In this document: positions 45,903-54,687 of the stretch, one piece after another
Layout: each line of letters begins with the position of its first letter
How positions within the stretch are numbered: position 1 is the stretch's first letter
NCBI GenBank assembly: GCA_963780135.1
Contig: CAWAAR010000003.1
Location: forward strand, 1,984,001-2,048,000
Length of the DNA stretch: 64,000 nucleotides
Reading direction: 5' to 3'
DNA from: Clostridium_AM sp963780135
GTDB taxonomy: Bacteria; Bacillota; Clostridia; Clostridiales; Clostridiaceae
Notes under the pieces: model-generated
The model's input: only the letters and a program-made list of their open reading frames with translations
Database searches by the model: none
What the model was told of the DNA's origin: nothing
Position numbers and translations under genes: made by a program

Positions 45903-45954
45903 ATATGCTATGATTGCATTTAAGCTCTTCCCAAACTTGGGAGGAGTTTTTTTT
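45903..45954 (+). terminator. Terminator that is also a repeat (copy 1)
   Basis: CTCTTCCCAA/TTGGGAGGAG hairpin with eight T (to 45954), preceded by ATATGCTATGATTGCATTTAA. The 44 bases 45903-45946 recur at 47796-47839 with two differences. Confidence 0.7.
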
Positions 45955-45983
45955 AGACAAAAAGCTGTTGCACTAAATTTGTT

Positions 45984-46127
45984 GGTTTAAATACAGTAGG
46001 TCAAGCAATAATAACTTACACTGATAAAGCACAGACCATTCCTGGCTCAAGTATAAATGTAGATGTGATACTCTTAAAAGCTTGTGATACTGGAACTGTC
46101 TATGATATGATTACAATATCAAAATAA
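45984..46127 (+). pseudogene. C-terminal remnant of a surface-protein-like gene
   Basis: Forty-seven codons plus stop, beginning GLNTVGQAIITYTDKAQTIP and ending DMITISK, read like the last strands of a secreted Ig-like protein. There is no start codon or ribosome site and no upstream continuation. A second short open piece (ending KDEVII) runs to the start of the AI-2E gene at 46242. Confidence 0.4.
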
Positions 46128-46241
46128 TTAGACTACGTTAATAAATAGTCTTGATAATAATGAAGTATCTAGAATATCAGATTTATCAAAGGATATCAGT
46201 AATATTTTTAATGAAAGCTCAAAGGATGAGGTGATAATATA

Positions 46242-47393
46242 GTGGAATTAGAAAAGAAAATTAGAGATAAAGTTGCCGTTTTAATAGTCCTGGCATTTGC
46301 ACTCTATATAGGATTTAATTATTGGAATAACATTATAGGAATATTTACTAAAGGATATAATTTGTTTTTTCCATTTATTTTAGGTGGATGTATAGCATTT
46401 ATTCTTAATATTCCAGTTACATTTTTATCTAAAAAACTATTAAATTGCAAAGATAAGGGTATGGGAAAAATAATTAGAAAACATAGTACAGGCATTAGTA
46501 TAGTAATTTCATTCTTTGCTATAATAGGAATTCTTGCGTTAATTTCATCCATTATCATGCCGAACATTATTGAAACTGCTGCAATATTACCAAAGACTTT
46601 TGACAATTCAGCAAAAGCATTTCAAAAATGGCTAGATGGCAATACTAAGTTATCTAACAATGTTGTCAATTTGGTCAGTAGTATGGATATAAATTGGAAT
46701 AACATTTTTAATAAGGTGAAGTCAATTGTTTTTAATGGTGCAGGCTCAATGTTACTATCAACACTAGAAGCAGCAACCACGGTTGCCAGTGCTACTGTAG
46801 AATTTATATTGGGAGTTATATTTTCTATATATATATTGTCACAAAAGAAGAACTTAGGTATTCAGTTTAAAAAGCTATTATACGCCTTTATGAAAAAAGA
46901 AAAAGTGGATTCAATTCTAGCGGTATTAAAGCTTACCAATTTGACATTTTCAAATTTTATCACAGGCCAATGCATTGTATCTGCAATTTTAGGAATGATG
47001 TTTTTTGTTATAATGATTATATTAAGATTACCTTATGCTTTGATGATTAGTGTATTAATTGGTTTCTTGTCAATTATACCTGTGTTAGGTTCAACTATTG
47101 GATGTACTTTAGGTGTATTATTAATTGTAATGGTTAGTCCTGTAAAAGCAGGTGTTTTTATATTGGTTTTTTTAGTAATTAAGCAGATAGAAGATAATTT
47201 GATTTATCCCAAAATTGTGGGAGATTCTGTGGGCCTTCCCTCCATTTGGGTATTAGTTGCAATTACTTTAGGCGGCAAAATCTTTGGGGTACCAGGGATG
47301 ATTATATTCATTCCACTATTTTCGGTGGCTTACGTTTTGCTTCGTAAAGAGGTGTATATAAGATTAAAGGAAAAAGATTTAGAAATAGAGTAG
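46242..47393 (+). CDS. AI-2E family transporter (TqsA/YdiK-like permease)
   Basis: A 383-residue membrane protein starting at GTG (GGATGAGGTG upstream). There are seven to eight helices, with the family's long hydrophobic C-terminal block (LIGFLSIIPVLGSTIGCTLG, then KQIEDNLIYPKIVGDSVGL). The latter is the hallmark of PF01594. Members have been reported as autoinducer-2 exporters or as ion/proton antiporters; the substrate cannot be told here. The gene ends before a terminator and appears monocistronic. Confidence 0.92.
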   Translation: MELEKKIRDKVAVLIVLAFALYIGFNYWNNIIGIFTKGYNLFFPFILGGCIAFILNIPVTFLSKKLLNCKDKGMGKIIRKHSTGISIVISFFAIIGILALISSIIMPNIIETAAILPKTFDNSAKAFQKWLDGNTKLSNNVVNLVSSMDINWNNIFNKVKSIVFNGAGSMLLSTLEAATTVASATVEFILGVIFSIYILSQKKNLGIQFKKLLYAFMKKEKVDSILAVLKLTNLTFSNFITGQCIVSAILGMMFFVIMIILRLPYALMISVLIGFLSIIPVLGSTIGCTLGVLLIVMVSPVKAGVFILVFLVIKQIEDNLIYPKIVGDSVGLPSIWVLVAITLGGKIFGVPGMIIFIPLFSVAYVLLRKEVYIRLKEKDLEIE

Positions 47394-47411
47394 AGTTATT
47401 TTTGATGTTTC

Positions 47412-47445
47412 AAAAGAGCATTATCTGTGTGGTAATGCTCTTTTT
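47412..47445 (+). terminator. Intrinsic terminator after the AI-2E gene
   Basis: AAAGAGCATTA pairs perfectly with TAATGCTCTTT, then TTG and a few more T. Confidence 0.85.
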
Positions 47446-47495
47446 GCCTATCAAATTCAATCACATATTAACAAGCTCAGCTAAGCCTTAAAGTT

Positions 47496-47553
47496 CCCAC
47501 ATCTCCTATCAAAGTGGTGGATAAGTACTGCTAAGCGCCAGGATAAGTTCTTC
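47496..47553. repeat. Degenerate inverted relative of the 29.5-kb structured insertion
   Basis: Read on this strand, CTATCAAAGTGGTGGATAA and the following GCTAAGCGCCAGGATAA match the reverse complement of 29560-29618 (CTATCAAAGTGGGGGATAA and GCTACGCCCCTAGATAA). It is a partial, diverged copy without a transposase gene. Confidence 0.5.
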
Positions 47554-47616
47554 TGTACAGATTATAGTGCACAGGAATTATTTAATATAATGTTTTACAC
47601 AATTTGGATTAAATTC

Positions 47617-47645
47617 TTGACAATGCCAATTTGCGATGGTAAACT
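47617..47645 (+). promoter_or_regulatory. Candidate promoter of the nitrogenase-like/hyp operon
   Basis: TTGACA (47617-47622), 17-bp spacer, TAAACT (47640-47645). It would give a leader of about 300 nt that runs through the terminator at 47820-47846 before the first gene. Confidence 0.45.
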
Positions 47646-47795
47646 GAATATATGAAAATTTCAGAAAACGGTTAATGATTAAACGGTTATTTGATATTTT
47701 AATTAAAATTTAATATTGTTGTCACTCTGAAGCGAAGGTGTCCTGAGATAAAGAGCGGGCAGTAAAAAGTAATATTTTGCATTAGTGCATTATTG

Positions 47796-47846
47796 ATATG
47801 CTATGACCGCATTTAAGCTCTTCCCAAACTTGGGAGGAGCTTTTTT
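47796..47846 (+). terminator. Terminator repeat (copy 2) in front of the nitrogenase-like operon
   Basis: GCTCTTCCCAA/TTGGGAGGAGC hairpin with six T; 42 of the 44 bases from 47796 equal those from 45903. It either ends an upstream transcript or attenuates the operon that starts at 47953. Confidence 0.65.
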
Positions 47847-47952
47847 ATATAGGAAGAAAAAATATAGATAACTAGGGGCAACAGTTAACTTTCGGTCTTG
47901 TATTTCTATAATATGCCACAATTATAATGAAATTTCATAGGGGGTTTTAGAA

Positions 47953-48714
47953 GTGCTGAAGATAGCCATATACGGGAAAGGCGGCATTGGAAAGTCTACA
48001 ATTACTAGTAATTTGTCAGCAGCCTTTGCGAGGCTTGGGAAAAAAGTTATTCAGATAGGATGTGACCCTAAAGCAGATTCCTGCATCAACTTACTTGGAG
48101 AAGAAGCATTAATGCCTGTAATGAATTATATGAGGGAATTTGATAGGGATCCAGAAAAAATTGAGGATATTTCAAAAGTAGGTTTTGGAGGTGTTTTGTG
48201 TATAGAAACTGGTGGTCCTACACCGGGTCTTGGTTGTGCAGGCAGAGGAATTATTGCTACATTTAATTTATTAGAGGAATTAAATCTTTTTGAAACCTAC
48301 AAACCTGATGTTGTGCTTTATGATGTTTTAGGTGATGTGGTTTGTGGTGGGTTTGCAGCACCTATTCGTGAAGGATATGCTGAAAAAGTACTTATTGTTA
48401 CTTCAGGTGAAAAAATGGCTCTTTATGCAGCCAATAATATAAATAGTGCAGTTAAAAATTTTGAAGATAGAAGTTATGCAAAGGTGTTTGGTATCGTATT
48501 CAATCATAGAAATGTTGAAAATGAACAGGAAAAAGTAAAAAACTTTGCATATAAGACTGGTATCCCAATTGTAGGTGATATTTCAAGGAGTAAAGATATC
48601 AATCGTTTTGAGGAAATGGGGAAAACGGTTATTGAAGGAGATTCGAGTCTTCCAATAAGTCAGAGCTTCTTTAATTTAGCCAAATTATTAATTAAGAATG
48701 AGGGAATAAAATGA
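47953..48714 (+). CDS. Nitrogenase iron protein-like ATPase (NifH-like, set 1)
   Basis: A 253-residue protein starting at GTG (TAGGGGG upstream). The P-loop GKGGIGKST (9-17), switch GCDPKADS, and both cluster cysteines are intact: Cys95 in GGPTPGLGCAGRG and Cys131 in DVLGDVVCGGF. It should form a dimer bridged by one [4Fe-4S] cluster and pass electrons to a partner with ATP hydrolysis. It is somewhat shorter than true NifH. Its partners are the two downstream genes (ATGA overlap with the first). It is a nitrogenase-superfamily reductase, not evidence of nitrogen fixation. Confidence 0.93.
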   Translation: MLKIAIYGKGGIGKSTITSNLSAAFARLGKKVIQIGCDPKADSCINLLGEEALMPVMNYMREFDRDPEKIEDISKVGFGGVLCIETGGPTPGLGCAGRGIIATFNLLEELNLFETYKPDVVLYDVLGDVVCGGFAAPIREGYAEKVLIVTSGEKMALYAANNINSAVKNFEDRSYAKVFGIVFNHRNVENEQEKVKNFAYKTGIPIVGDISRSKDINRFEEMGKTVIEGDSSLPISQSFFNLAKLLIKNEGIK

Positions 48715-50015
48715 AAAAAGAGCCATATTATATTACAGCGGAAAATTTAGCTGCAGCAGGCAAAGATAATATTCCTGCAGAGCTTATTTCAAATACTCAT
48801 TTGATTTACAGCTCACCAGCAACTCTTTCTTTTAATTCACCTGGCGCTAAAGGGTTTGGAGTTAAGCGTGCAGTTCTTGCAATACCAGGATCAGTTATGC
48901 TTTTAGTAGCTCCGGGATGCTGCGGCAGGAATACAGCAACACTAAGTGAACTGGGTGGATATAGTGAGAGAATTTTCTATTTGATGATGGATGAAACTGA
49001 TATTGTTACTGGAGCTCATTTGAAGAACATTCCCAAGGCAGTGGAAGAGATTTGTAAATGTACAAAGAGTATGCCATCAGTAGTTATGATTTGTATTACC
49101 TGTGTTGATGCACTTCTTGGAACAGACATGGAGCGTGTTTGCAGAAAAGCTATGGATAGGGTGAATATTCCTGTCTTGCCATGTTACATGTATGCACTAA
49201 CAAGGGAAGGCCGTAAGCCTCCTATGGTACATGTAAGGCAATCTATTTATTCTCTTCTTGAGCAGATGGAAAAAAGACAGGATACAGTTAATATACTGGG
49301 ATATTTTGCTCCGCTTATAGAAAACTCAGAACTATATGATTTGCTGCACCACATTGGCATAAAGAAAATAAATGAAATTTCTAGGTTAAAAGATTTTGAT
49401 GAATATATGCATATGGCGGAGGCGAATTTTAATCTTGTATTAAATCCAGAAGCAAGATTTGCAGCTGATGATATTATGAAACGACTTAGTATTCCAACAG
49501 TAGAACTTATAAGGCTGTATCAGATAGATAAAGTGCAAAGTCAATACAGGATTTTCCTAAGTGCTCTTGGTACTAGCTTTGATGATGAAAAATATTATGA
49601 GGAAGCTAAGAAAGCCATAGATGAATTGAAAGCTGCTTATGCCAACATAACATTTGCAGTAGGGGAAACGCTGAATGCTAATTCTTTTGAACTATCTTTA
49701 GCACTTTTAAGATATGGCTTTAAGGTAGCTGAAATATATGCTAGTCTCACTTCAGAAGACTTTGTTTATATTAGAAAAATTGCAAAATTAAGTCCTGCAA
49801 CTAAGATTTATTCCAATCTTGAACCTACCATGCTTTATTATGATTGTAGTAGAGAAAACATTGATATAACTATTGGGAGGGATGCGAGGTACTATCATCC
49901 CGACTGTGTAAATGTACCTTGGAATGATGATATTCAGCCCTTTGGGTACGCTGGCGTAAAAAAATTATTTAAAGAATTGAAGTATTCATTGGATTGTTCT
50001 TTTAAGGAGGCATAG
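48711..50015 (+). CDS. Nitrogenase component 1-like protein (D-like, set 1)
   Basis: A 434-residue NifD/NifK-fold protein. Candidate cluster ligands are Cys70-Cys71 in APGCCGRN and Cys131 in CITCVDALLGTD, the latter matching the P-cluster Cys region of nitrogenase (C, then GDD-like). FGYAGVKKLFKEL near the C-terminus matches the last conserved helix. No FeMo-cofactor Cys/His pair can be assigned. It overlaps the H gene by 4 bp, and the K-like gene follows by 3 bp, so the three should form one enzyme. The substrate is unknown. Confidence 0.87.
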   Translation: MKKEPYYITAENLAAAGKDNIPAELISNTHLIYSSPATLSFNSPGAKGFGVKRAVLAIPGSVMLLVAPGCCGRNTATLSELGGYSERIFYLMMDETDIVTGAHLKNIPKAVEEICKCTKSMPSVVMICITCVDALLGTDMERVCRKAMDRVNIPVLPCYMYALTREGRKPPMVHVRQSIYSLLEQMEKRQDTVNILGYFAPLIENSELYDLLHHIGIKKINEISRLKDFDEYMHMAEANFNLVLNPEARFAADDIMKRLSIPTVELIRLYQIDKVQSQYRIFLSALGTSFDDEKYYEEAKKAIDELKAAYANITFAVGETLNANSFELSLALLRYGFKVAEIYASLTSEDFVYIRKIAKLSPATKIYSNLEPTMLYYDCSRENIDITIGRDARYYHPDCVNVPWNDDIQPFGYAGVKKLFKELKYSLDCSFKEA

Positions 50016-50018
50016 TAG

Positions 50019-51071
50019 ATGAAAGGATTAAGGAAATATATATCACCTTTTGCACCAGACCAATCTGGTGCGGCAGCTGTCCTTTATAAGCTAGGTGGAA
50101 TCATAGTTATCTGTGATGCAGGAGGATGTGCTGGTAATGTATGTGGATTTGATGAGCCTAGGTGGGCTACAGAAAAAACTGCCATTTTCAGTGCTGGTCT
50201 TCGCGATATGGATGCTATACTTGGGCGTGATGACAAGCTTGTGGCTAAACTTGTGGATGCTGCTAAAAAATTGGAAGCGAAATTTGCAGCAGTTATTGGA
50301 ACTCCAGTACCGGCAGTTATTGCTACGGATTACAATGCAATAAAGAAAATGGCAGAAAAGAAACTTCAGATACCTGTTCTTACCATAGAAACTACTGGTA
50401 TGGATTTATATGATGTGGGAGCTGAAAAAGCTTATCTTAAAATGTTTAAGGCCTTTTCAAAAGATGTCCTCACAGTAGAGAAGGAAAACATAGGTGTAAT
50501 TGGAGCAATTCCGCTTGACATGAGTGACTTAAAGGCATCAGATAAAATAGAAGCAGAACTAAAGAAAGAGGGATTCAAAAATGTCTACTGTTATGGCATG
50601 GGGTCAGATTTGTCAAAGATAGAAGCAGCTGGGAGCGTTTTAAAAAATTTGGTGGTATCTCCTGCCGGATTAAAGGCTGCACAGTATTTAAAAGAAAGAT
50701 TCGGCACACCTTATGAAGTTTTTTATCCACTAACTAAAGATATATTACAGGATGAAATGAAAGAACAGTTTAAAAATTTTAAAGGTAAAAAAGTTTTAGT
50801 AATACATCAGCAGGTTATAGCCAATTCCATCAGAGATGAAATACATAAGAATGTGAATTCAGATGTAACAGTTGCTTCTTGGTTTATGCTAAAGGACGAG
50901 CTTAAAGAAGCTCAGGATATTTCTCTTAAAGAAGAGGACCAATTTGTTAAGCTTATAGAACAAGGAAATTATGATGTAATTGTAGGTGATAATATATTGA
51001 AACGTGCAATACCGGGCTTCAAGGGAAGGTATGTGGATACACCACATTTTGCAGTTTCAGGAAAGATGTGA
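50019..51071 (+). CDS. Nitrogenase component 1-like protein (K-like, set 1)
   Basis: A 350-residue protein of the oxidoreductase/nitrogenase component 1 fold, shorter than NifK. Its N-terminal cluster motif is CDAGGCAGNVCGFDEPRW with Cys32, Cys37 and Cys42. The second half has GTPVPAVIATDY in place of the usual Cys-containing GDD segment, so that ligand is missing. It is homologous throughout to the set 2 K-like protein (DEPRW and an AGL-x-x-x-DAILGxDDKL block). AAGGAGG precedes the start. hypF starts 6 bp after it ends. Confidence 0.87.
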   Translation: MKGLRKYISPFAPDQSGAAAVLYKLGGIIVICDAGGCAGNVCGFDEPRWATEKTAIFSAGLRDMDAILGRDDKLVAKLVDAAKKLEAKFAAVIGTPVPAVIATDYNAIKKMAEKKLQIPVLTIETTGMDLYDVGAEKAYLKMFKAFSKDVLTVEKENIGVIGAIPLDMSDLKASDKIEAELKKEGFKNVYCYGMGSDLSKIEAAGSVLKNLVVSPAGLKAAQYLKERFGTPYEVFYPLTKDILQDEMKEQFKNFKGKKVLVIHQQVIANSIRDEIHKNVNSDVTVASWFMLKDELKEAQDISLKEEDQFVKLIEQGNYDVIVGDNILKRAIPGFKGRYVDTPHFAVSGKM

Positions 51072-51077
51072 TATGCG

Positions 51078-53429
51078 ATGAAAGAGTATAAAACTTTGCT
51101 TGTTAAAGTCTATGGCATTGTTCAGGGAGTTGGCTTCAGACCTACAGTAAGCCGGCATGCAGATAAAAACCGTATACTTGGAAGTGTGTGCAATAAAGGA
51201 TCTTATGTAGAAATATTAGCTCAGGGTAGTGGCAGTAGATTAGAAAGTTTTCTATATGATTTAGAACACAATCCTCCAAAGCGTTCATCAATATTAAAAA
51301 TTGATGTGCATGAAGTGGGAGAGTCAGAAAAATTTAAGGACTTTGAAATTATTGAAAGTGAAAAGGAGGAAGGTGAGATTTTTGTATCCCCAGACATTGC
51401 CATCTGTCCAGAATGTAAAAAAGAACTTTTTGATAAGAAGGACAGACGATATCTTCATCCCTTTATAAATTGCACGTGCTGTGGACCAAGACTTACTATT
51501 CTAGATTCCATGCCTTACGATCGTGTACGTACCAGCATGGGTGAATTCCCAATGTGCCCAGAGTGTGAATATGAATACACTCATGCAGAAACGAGAAGAT
51601 ATGATGCACAGCCAGTATGCTGTAATGAATGTGGTCCAGAGGTTTATCTCATTGGAAGAGATGAACGAGGTAAAGATGCAATTACTTATACAAGACAGGT
51701 AATCCATGATGGAGGCATTGCAGCTATAAAGGGAATTGGAGGTTTTCATCTTTGTTGTGACGCCACAAATAAGGAAGCGGTTGAGAGACTTAGAACATTA
51801 AAAACCAGACCGGCGAAACCCTTCGCAGTTATGATGCAGGACATGGAAACTGCAGAACGTGAATGTGAAGTTACAAAAGTTCAAAAAGAAGTACTTGATG
51901 GACATCAGAAACCTATTATACTTCTGAAAAGAAAGCAAAGTGGAAGGGTGTGTGATGCTGTGGCACCTGATAATCCAAAGGTAGGAGTAATGCTCCCATA
52001 TGCTCCACTTCAAATGCTGATGTTTACCTATGATGATGATATAGTTATGCCGGATTGCCTGGTGATGACAAGTGGTAATACGTCAGGTGCACCAATATGC
52101 AGGGATGATGATGATGCAATAGTGGAATTATCAAAGCTGTGTGATGTTATATTGTCACATAATAGAAAGATTCGTATTCGTGCAGATGATTCGGTTATGG
52201 ATTTCTTTGAAGGAAAACCTTATATGATAAGGCGTTCCAGAGGATATGCACCACTGCCATTTATGACTTCAAAGGGATTTAAAGGGGAAGTACTGGCAGT
52301 GGGCGGTGAACTCAAAAATACTTTTTGCATAGGTAAAAATGATTTATTTTATGGGTCCCCATATATTGGCGACATGGAAGATTTAAGAACAGTAAAAGCT
52401 TTGAAGGAGTCCGTTACAAGAATGGAAACTTTGCTTGAGATCACGCCAACCATTGTGGCATGCGACCTGCATCCAAAATATAATACTACTTATGCCGCAC
52501 AGGAAATTGGAATTCCTGTCTTGAAGGTTCAGCATCATTATGCACATGTTTTATCCTGTATGGCTGAAAATGACTATTCTGATCCAGTTATAGGAGTTTC
52601 CTTTGATGGAACAGGCTATGGAACAGATGGAACCATTTGGGGTGGGGAGTTATTAAAAGCTACTTATGATGGATTTGAGAGACTAGGCAGCATAAAACCA
52701 TTTGTTCAAATTGGTGGTGATTTGTCAGCTAAAGAGGGATGGCGAATTGCAGTGTCTATGATTTATGGTATATACAAAAACAAAGGGAAGGCAGCGGAAA
52801 TTGTAAAACAGCTTAATTTATGTGATGACAAGAATTGTAACGTTCAGTTTATGATGGCTGACAATAAAATAAACAGCATAATATCTACAAGTGCAGGGCG
52901 CTTGTTTGATGCTGTAAGTGCTATTTTAAATATTAGAAAAAAATCATCTTTTGAAGGTGAAGCTTCTATGACTCTTGAATTTAAAGCAGAAGTTTATGAA
53001 GAAAAATGTACAGTTCATAATGATAATGGAAAGATATTCAAGGTAGATAGTATTGAATTGCCAGAGCTTGTTTATGAAAATTCAGATGGACGGTTAATTT
53101 TGGCAACTGATATTTTAGTTAAGAAAATAATAGAAGAAACTTTAGCTGGAAAAGATGCAGCTATGCTTGCTTATTTCTTCCATGAAAAGCTGGCAGATAT
53201 GATTGCAGCTGGGTGTACAAAGGCATCAGAAAAAAGTGGAATCAAAACCATAGCATTAAGCGGTGGAGTATATCAAAACGGATTGTTATTAAAAATGAGC
53301 GTAGAACGTTTAAGAAAACGGGGATTTAGAGTTTTAACCCATAGTTTATTGCCTCCAAATGATGGCGGAATCGCACTAGGGCAGGCAGTAGCAGCTATGG
53401 AATATATCAATAAAGTGGAAGGAGTATAA
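51078..53429 (+). CDS. hypF: HypF carbamoyltransferase for hydrogenase cofactor synthesis
   Basis: A 783-residue protein with the full HypF plan. An acylphosphatase domain (1-90, VQGVGFRPTVSRHA) precedes two zinc fingers (about 110-190, CPECKKELF and CTCCGPR, then CPECEYEY and CCNECGPE). Then come a YrdC-like domain (about 205-385) and a Kae1/TobZ-like domain (from about 400, VQHHYAHVLSC, SFDGTGYGTDG). It forms carbamoyl-AMP from carbamoyl phosphate and passes the group to the HypE C-terminal Cys, giving cyanide. It lies between the set 1 K-like gene and hypC. Confidence 0.97.
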   Translation: MKEYKTLLVKVYGIVQGVGFRPTVSRHADKNRILGSVCNKGSYVEILAQGSGSRLESFLYDLEHNPPKRSSILKIDVHEVGESEKFKDFEIIESEKEEGEIFVSPDIAICPECKKELFDKKDRRYLHPFINCTCCGPRLTILDSMPYDRVRTSMGEFPMCPECEYEYTHAETRRYDAQPVCCNECGPEVYLIGRDERGKDAITYTRQVIHDGGIAAIKGIGGFHLCCDATNKEAVERLRTLKTRPAKPFAVMMQDMETAERECEVTKVQKEVLDGHQKPIILLKRKQSGRVCDAVAPDNPKVGVMLPYAPLQMLMFTYDDDIVMPDCLVMTSGNTSGAPICRDDDDAIVELSKLCDVILSHNRKIRIRADDSVMDFFEGKPYMIRRSRGYAPLPFMTSKGFKGEVLAVGGELKNTFCIGKNDLFYGSPYIGDMEDLRTVKALKESVTRMETLLEITPTIVACDLHPKYNTTYAAQEIGIPVLKVQHHYAHVLSCMAENDYSDPVIGVSFDGTGYGTDGTIWGGELLKATYDGFERLGSIKPFVQIGGDLSAKEGWRIAVSMIYGIYKNKGKAAEIVKQLNLCDDKNCNVQFMMADNKINSIISTSAGRLFDAVSAILNIRKKSSFEGEASMTLEFKAEVYEEKCTVHNDNGKIFKVDSIELPELVYENSDGRLILATDILVKKIIEETLAGKDAAMLAYFFHEKLADMIAAGCTKASEKSGIKTIALSGGVYQNGLLLKMSVERLRKRGFRVLTHSLLPPNDGGIALGQAVAAMEYINKVEGV

Positions 53430-53431
53430 CT

Positions 53432-53638
53432 ATGTGTGTAGGTTTGCCAGTAAGAGTTGTAAAGATTAGAGAAGGTATGGCAGTTATTGATGCTTCAGGA
53501 GCAAGAAGAGAAGTATCTGCAGAATTAATAGATGAATTAGAACCAGGAGATTATGTTATGGTTCATGCAGGAATTGCCATTGCTAAAATTACAGATGATG
53601 ATAAGAAGGAAACAGATAAGATCATGGAGGAATTATAA
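53432..53638 (+). CDS. hypC: HypC/HupF chaperone for Fe(CN)2CO assembly
   Basis: A 68-residue protein with the invariant N-terminal MCVGLPVRVV, in which Cys2 binds the iron. VHAGIAIAKI near residues 45-57 and the acidic C-terminus are typical. HypC carries Fe(CN)2CO with HypD and delivers it to a hydrogenase large subunit. It starts 2 bp after hypF and shares one base with hypD. Confidence 0.96.
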   Translation: MCVGLPVRVVKIREGMAVIDASGARREVSAELIDELEPGDYVMVHAGIAIAKITDDDKKETDKIMEEL

Positions 53639-54687
53639 TGGCTGAAAATATAAAAAAAACTGCAAAGGAGATTATCGAGGGTTACAGGGGACCTAAGCTT
53701 CGTATTATGGAAGTTTGTGGAACTCATACTCATGAAATATTCAAACTTGGAATTAGAAATATCTTACCGGAGAATATTGAACTGATATCAGGACCAGGAT
53801 GTCCGGTTTGTGTTACTCCTGTTGGATTTATTGATGAAGCTGTTATGCTGGCTCTTCATCATAATGCCACAATATGCACCTTTGGAGATTTAGTAAGAGT
53901 ACCTGGTTCAGAAATGAGCCTTGCAGGAGCTAGGTCAAAAGGCGGGAAAGTTCAAATAGTATATTCACCTATTGATGCTTATGAGTATGCTAGTAAGCAT
54001 CTTGAGGAGCAGGTAGTATTCTTATCGGTAGGATTTGAAACAACCACACCTGCCAGCTGTTTGGCGGTGAAAAAAGCGAAAGCTGCAGTACTTGAAAATT
54101 TTGCATTACTTACAGCAAACAAAACCATGCCAGCAGCATACAGAGCTTTAAAAGGCAGCGCAGATGCATTTTTATATCCAGGCCATGTACATGCTATTAC
54201 AGGCACAGAGCTTTGTGAAAACTTGGTTAATCAAGGCGTTAGCGGAGTAATAACAGGTTTTACTGCAAATGAAATCATGACAGCACTTGCCGTAATAATC
54301 ACAAGATTACAGGAGGGTAGCAGTTTCTTTAAAAATTGTTATCCGAGAGTTGTTACACAGGTCGGAAGTAAAACAGCACAAAGCATTGTATCTGAAATTA
54401 TGGAAGAGTGTGATTCTGAATGGAGAGGTCTTGGCGTTATTGAAAGTTCAGGTCTTAAATTGAAAGAAGCTTATAAAGAGTTTGATGCTAGAGATAAATT
54501 CCATTTACCAAAAGTTATAGGAAGAAGTAATCCAGCATGCCGCTGTGGTGATGTCCTGCAGGGAAAATGTAAGCCATTAGATTGCATGGTATTTGGAAAA
54601 GGTTGTACACCAATTCATCCTGTTGGAGCCTGCATGGTATCCAATGAAGGTGCATGTTCAGCATATTATCAGTATGGAGGGATATAA
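53638..54687 (+). CDS. hypD: HypD iron-sulfur scaffold for Fe(CN)2CO assembly
   Basis: A 349-residue protein with the HypD motifs: EVCGTHTHEIF, GPGCPVCVTP and the C-terminal Cys-rich block (ACRCGDVLQGKCKPLDC, then GKGCTPIHP and EGACSAYY). It binds a [4Fe-4S] cluster and, with HypC, is where iron receives two cyanides and CO. The frame begins at an ATG overlapping the hypC stop. Confidence 0.97.
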   Translation: MAENIKKTAKEIIEGYRGPKLRIMEVCGTHTHEIFKLGIRNILPENIELISGPGCPVCVTPVGFIDEAVMLALHHNATICTFGDLVRVPGSEMSLAGARSKGGKVQIVYSPIDAYEYASKHLEEQVVFLSVGFETTTPASCLAVKKAKAAVLENFALLTANKTMPAAYRALKGSADAFLYPGHVHAITGTELCENLVNQGVSGVITGFTANEIMTALAVIITRLQEGSSFFKNCYPRVVTQVGSKTAQSIVSEIMEECDSEWRGLGVIESSGLKLKEAYKEFDARDKFHLPKVIGRSNPACRCGDVLQGKCKPLDCMVFGKGCTPIHPVGACMVSNEGACSAYYQYGGI

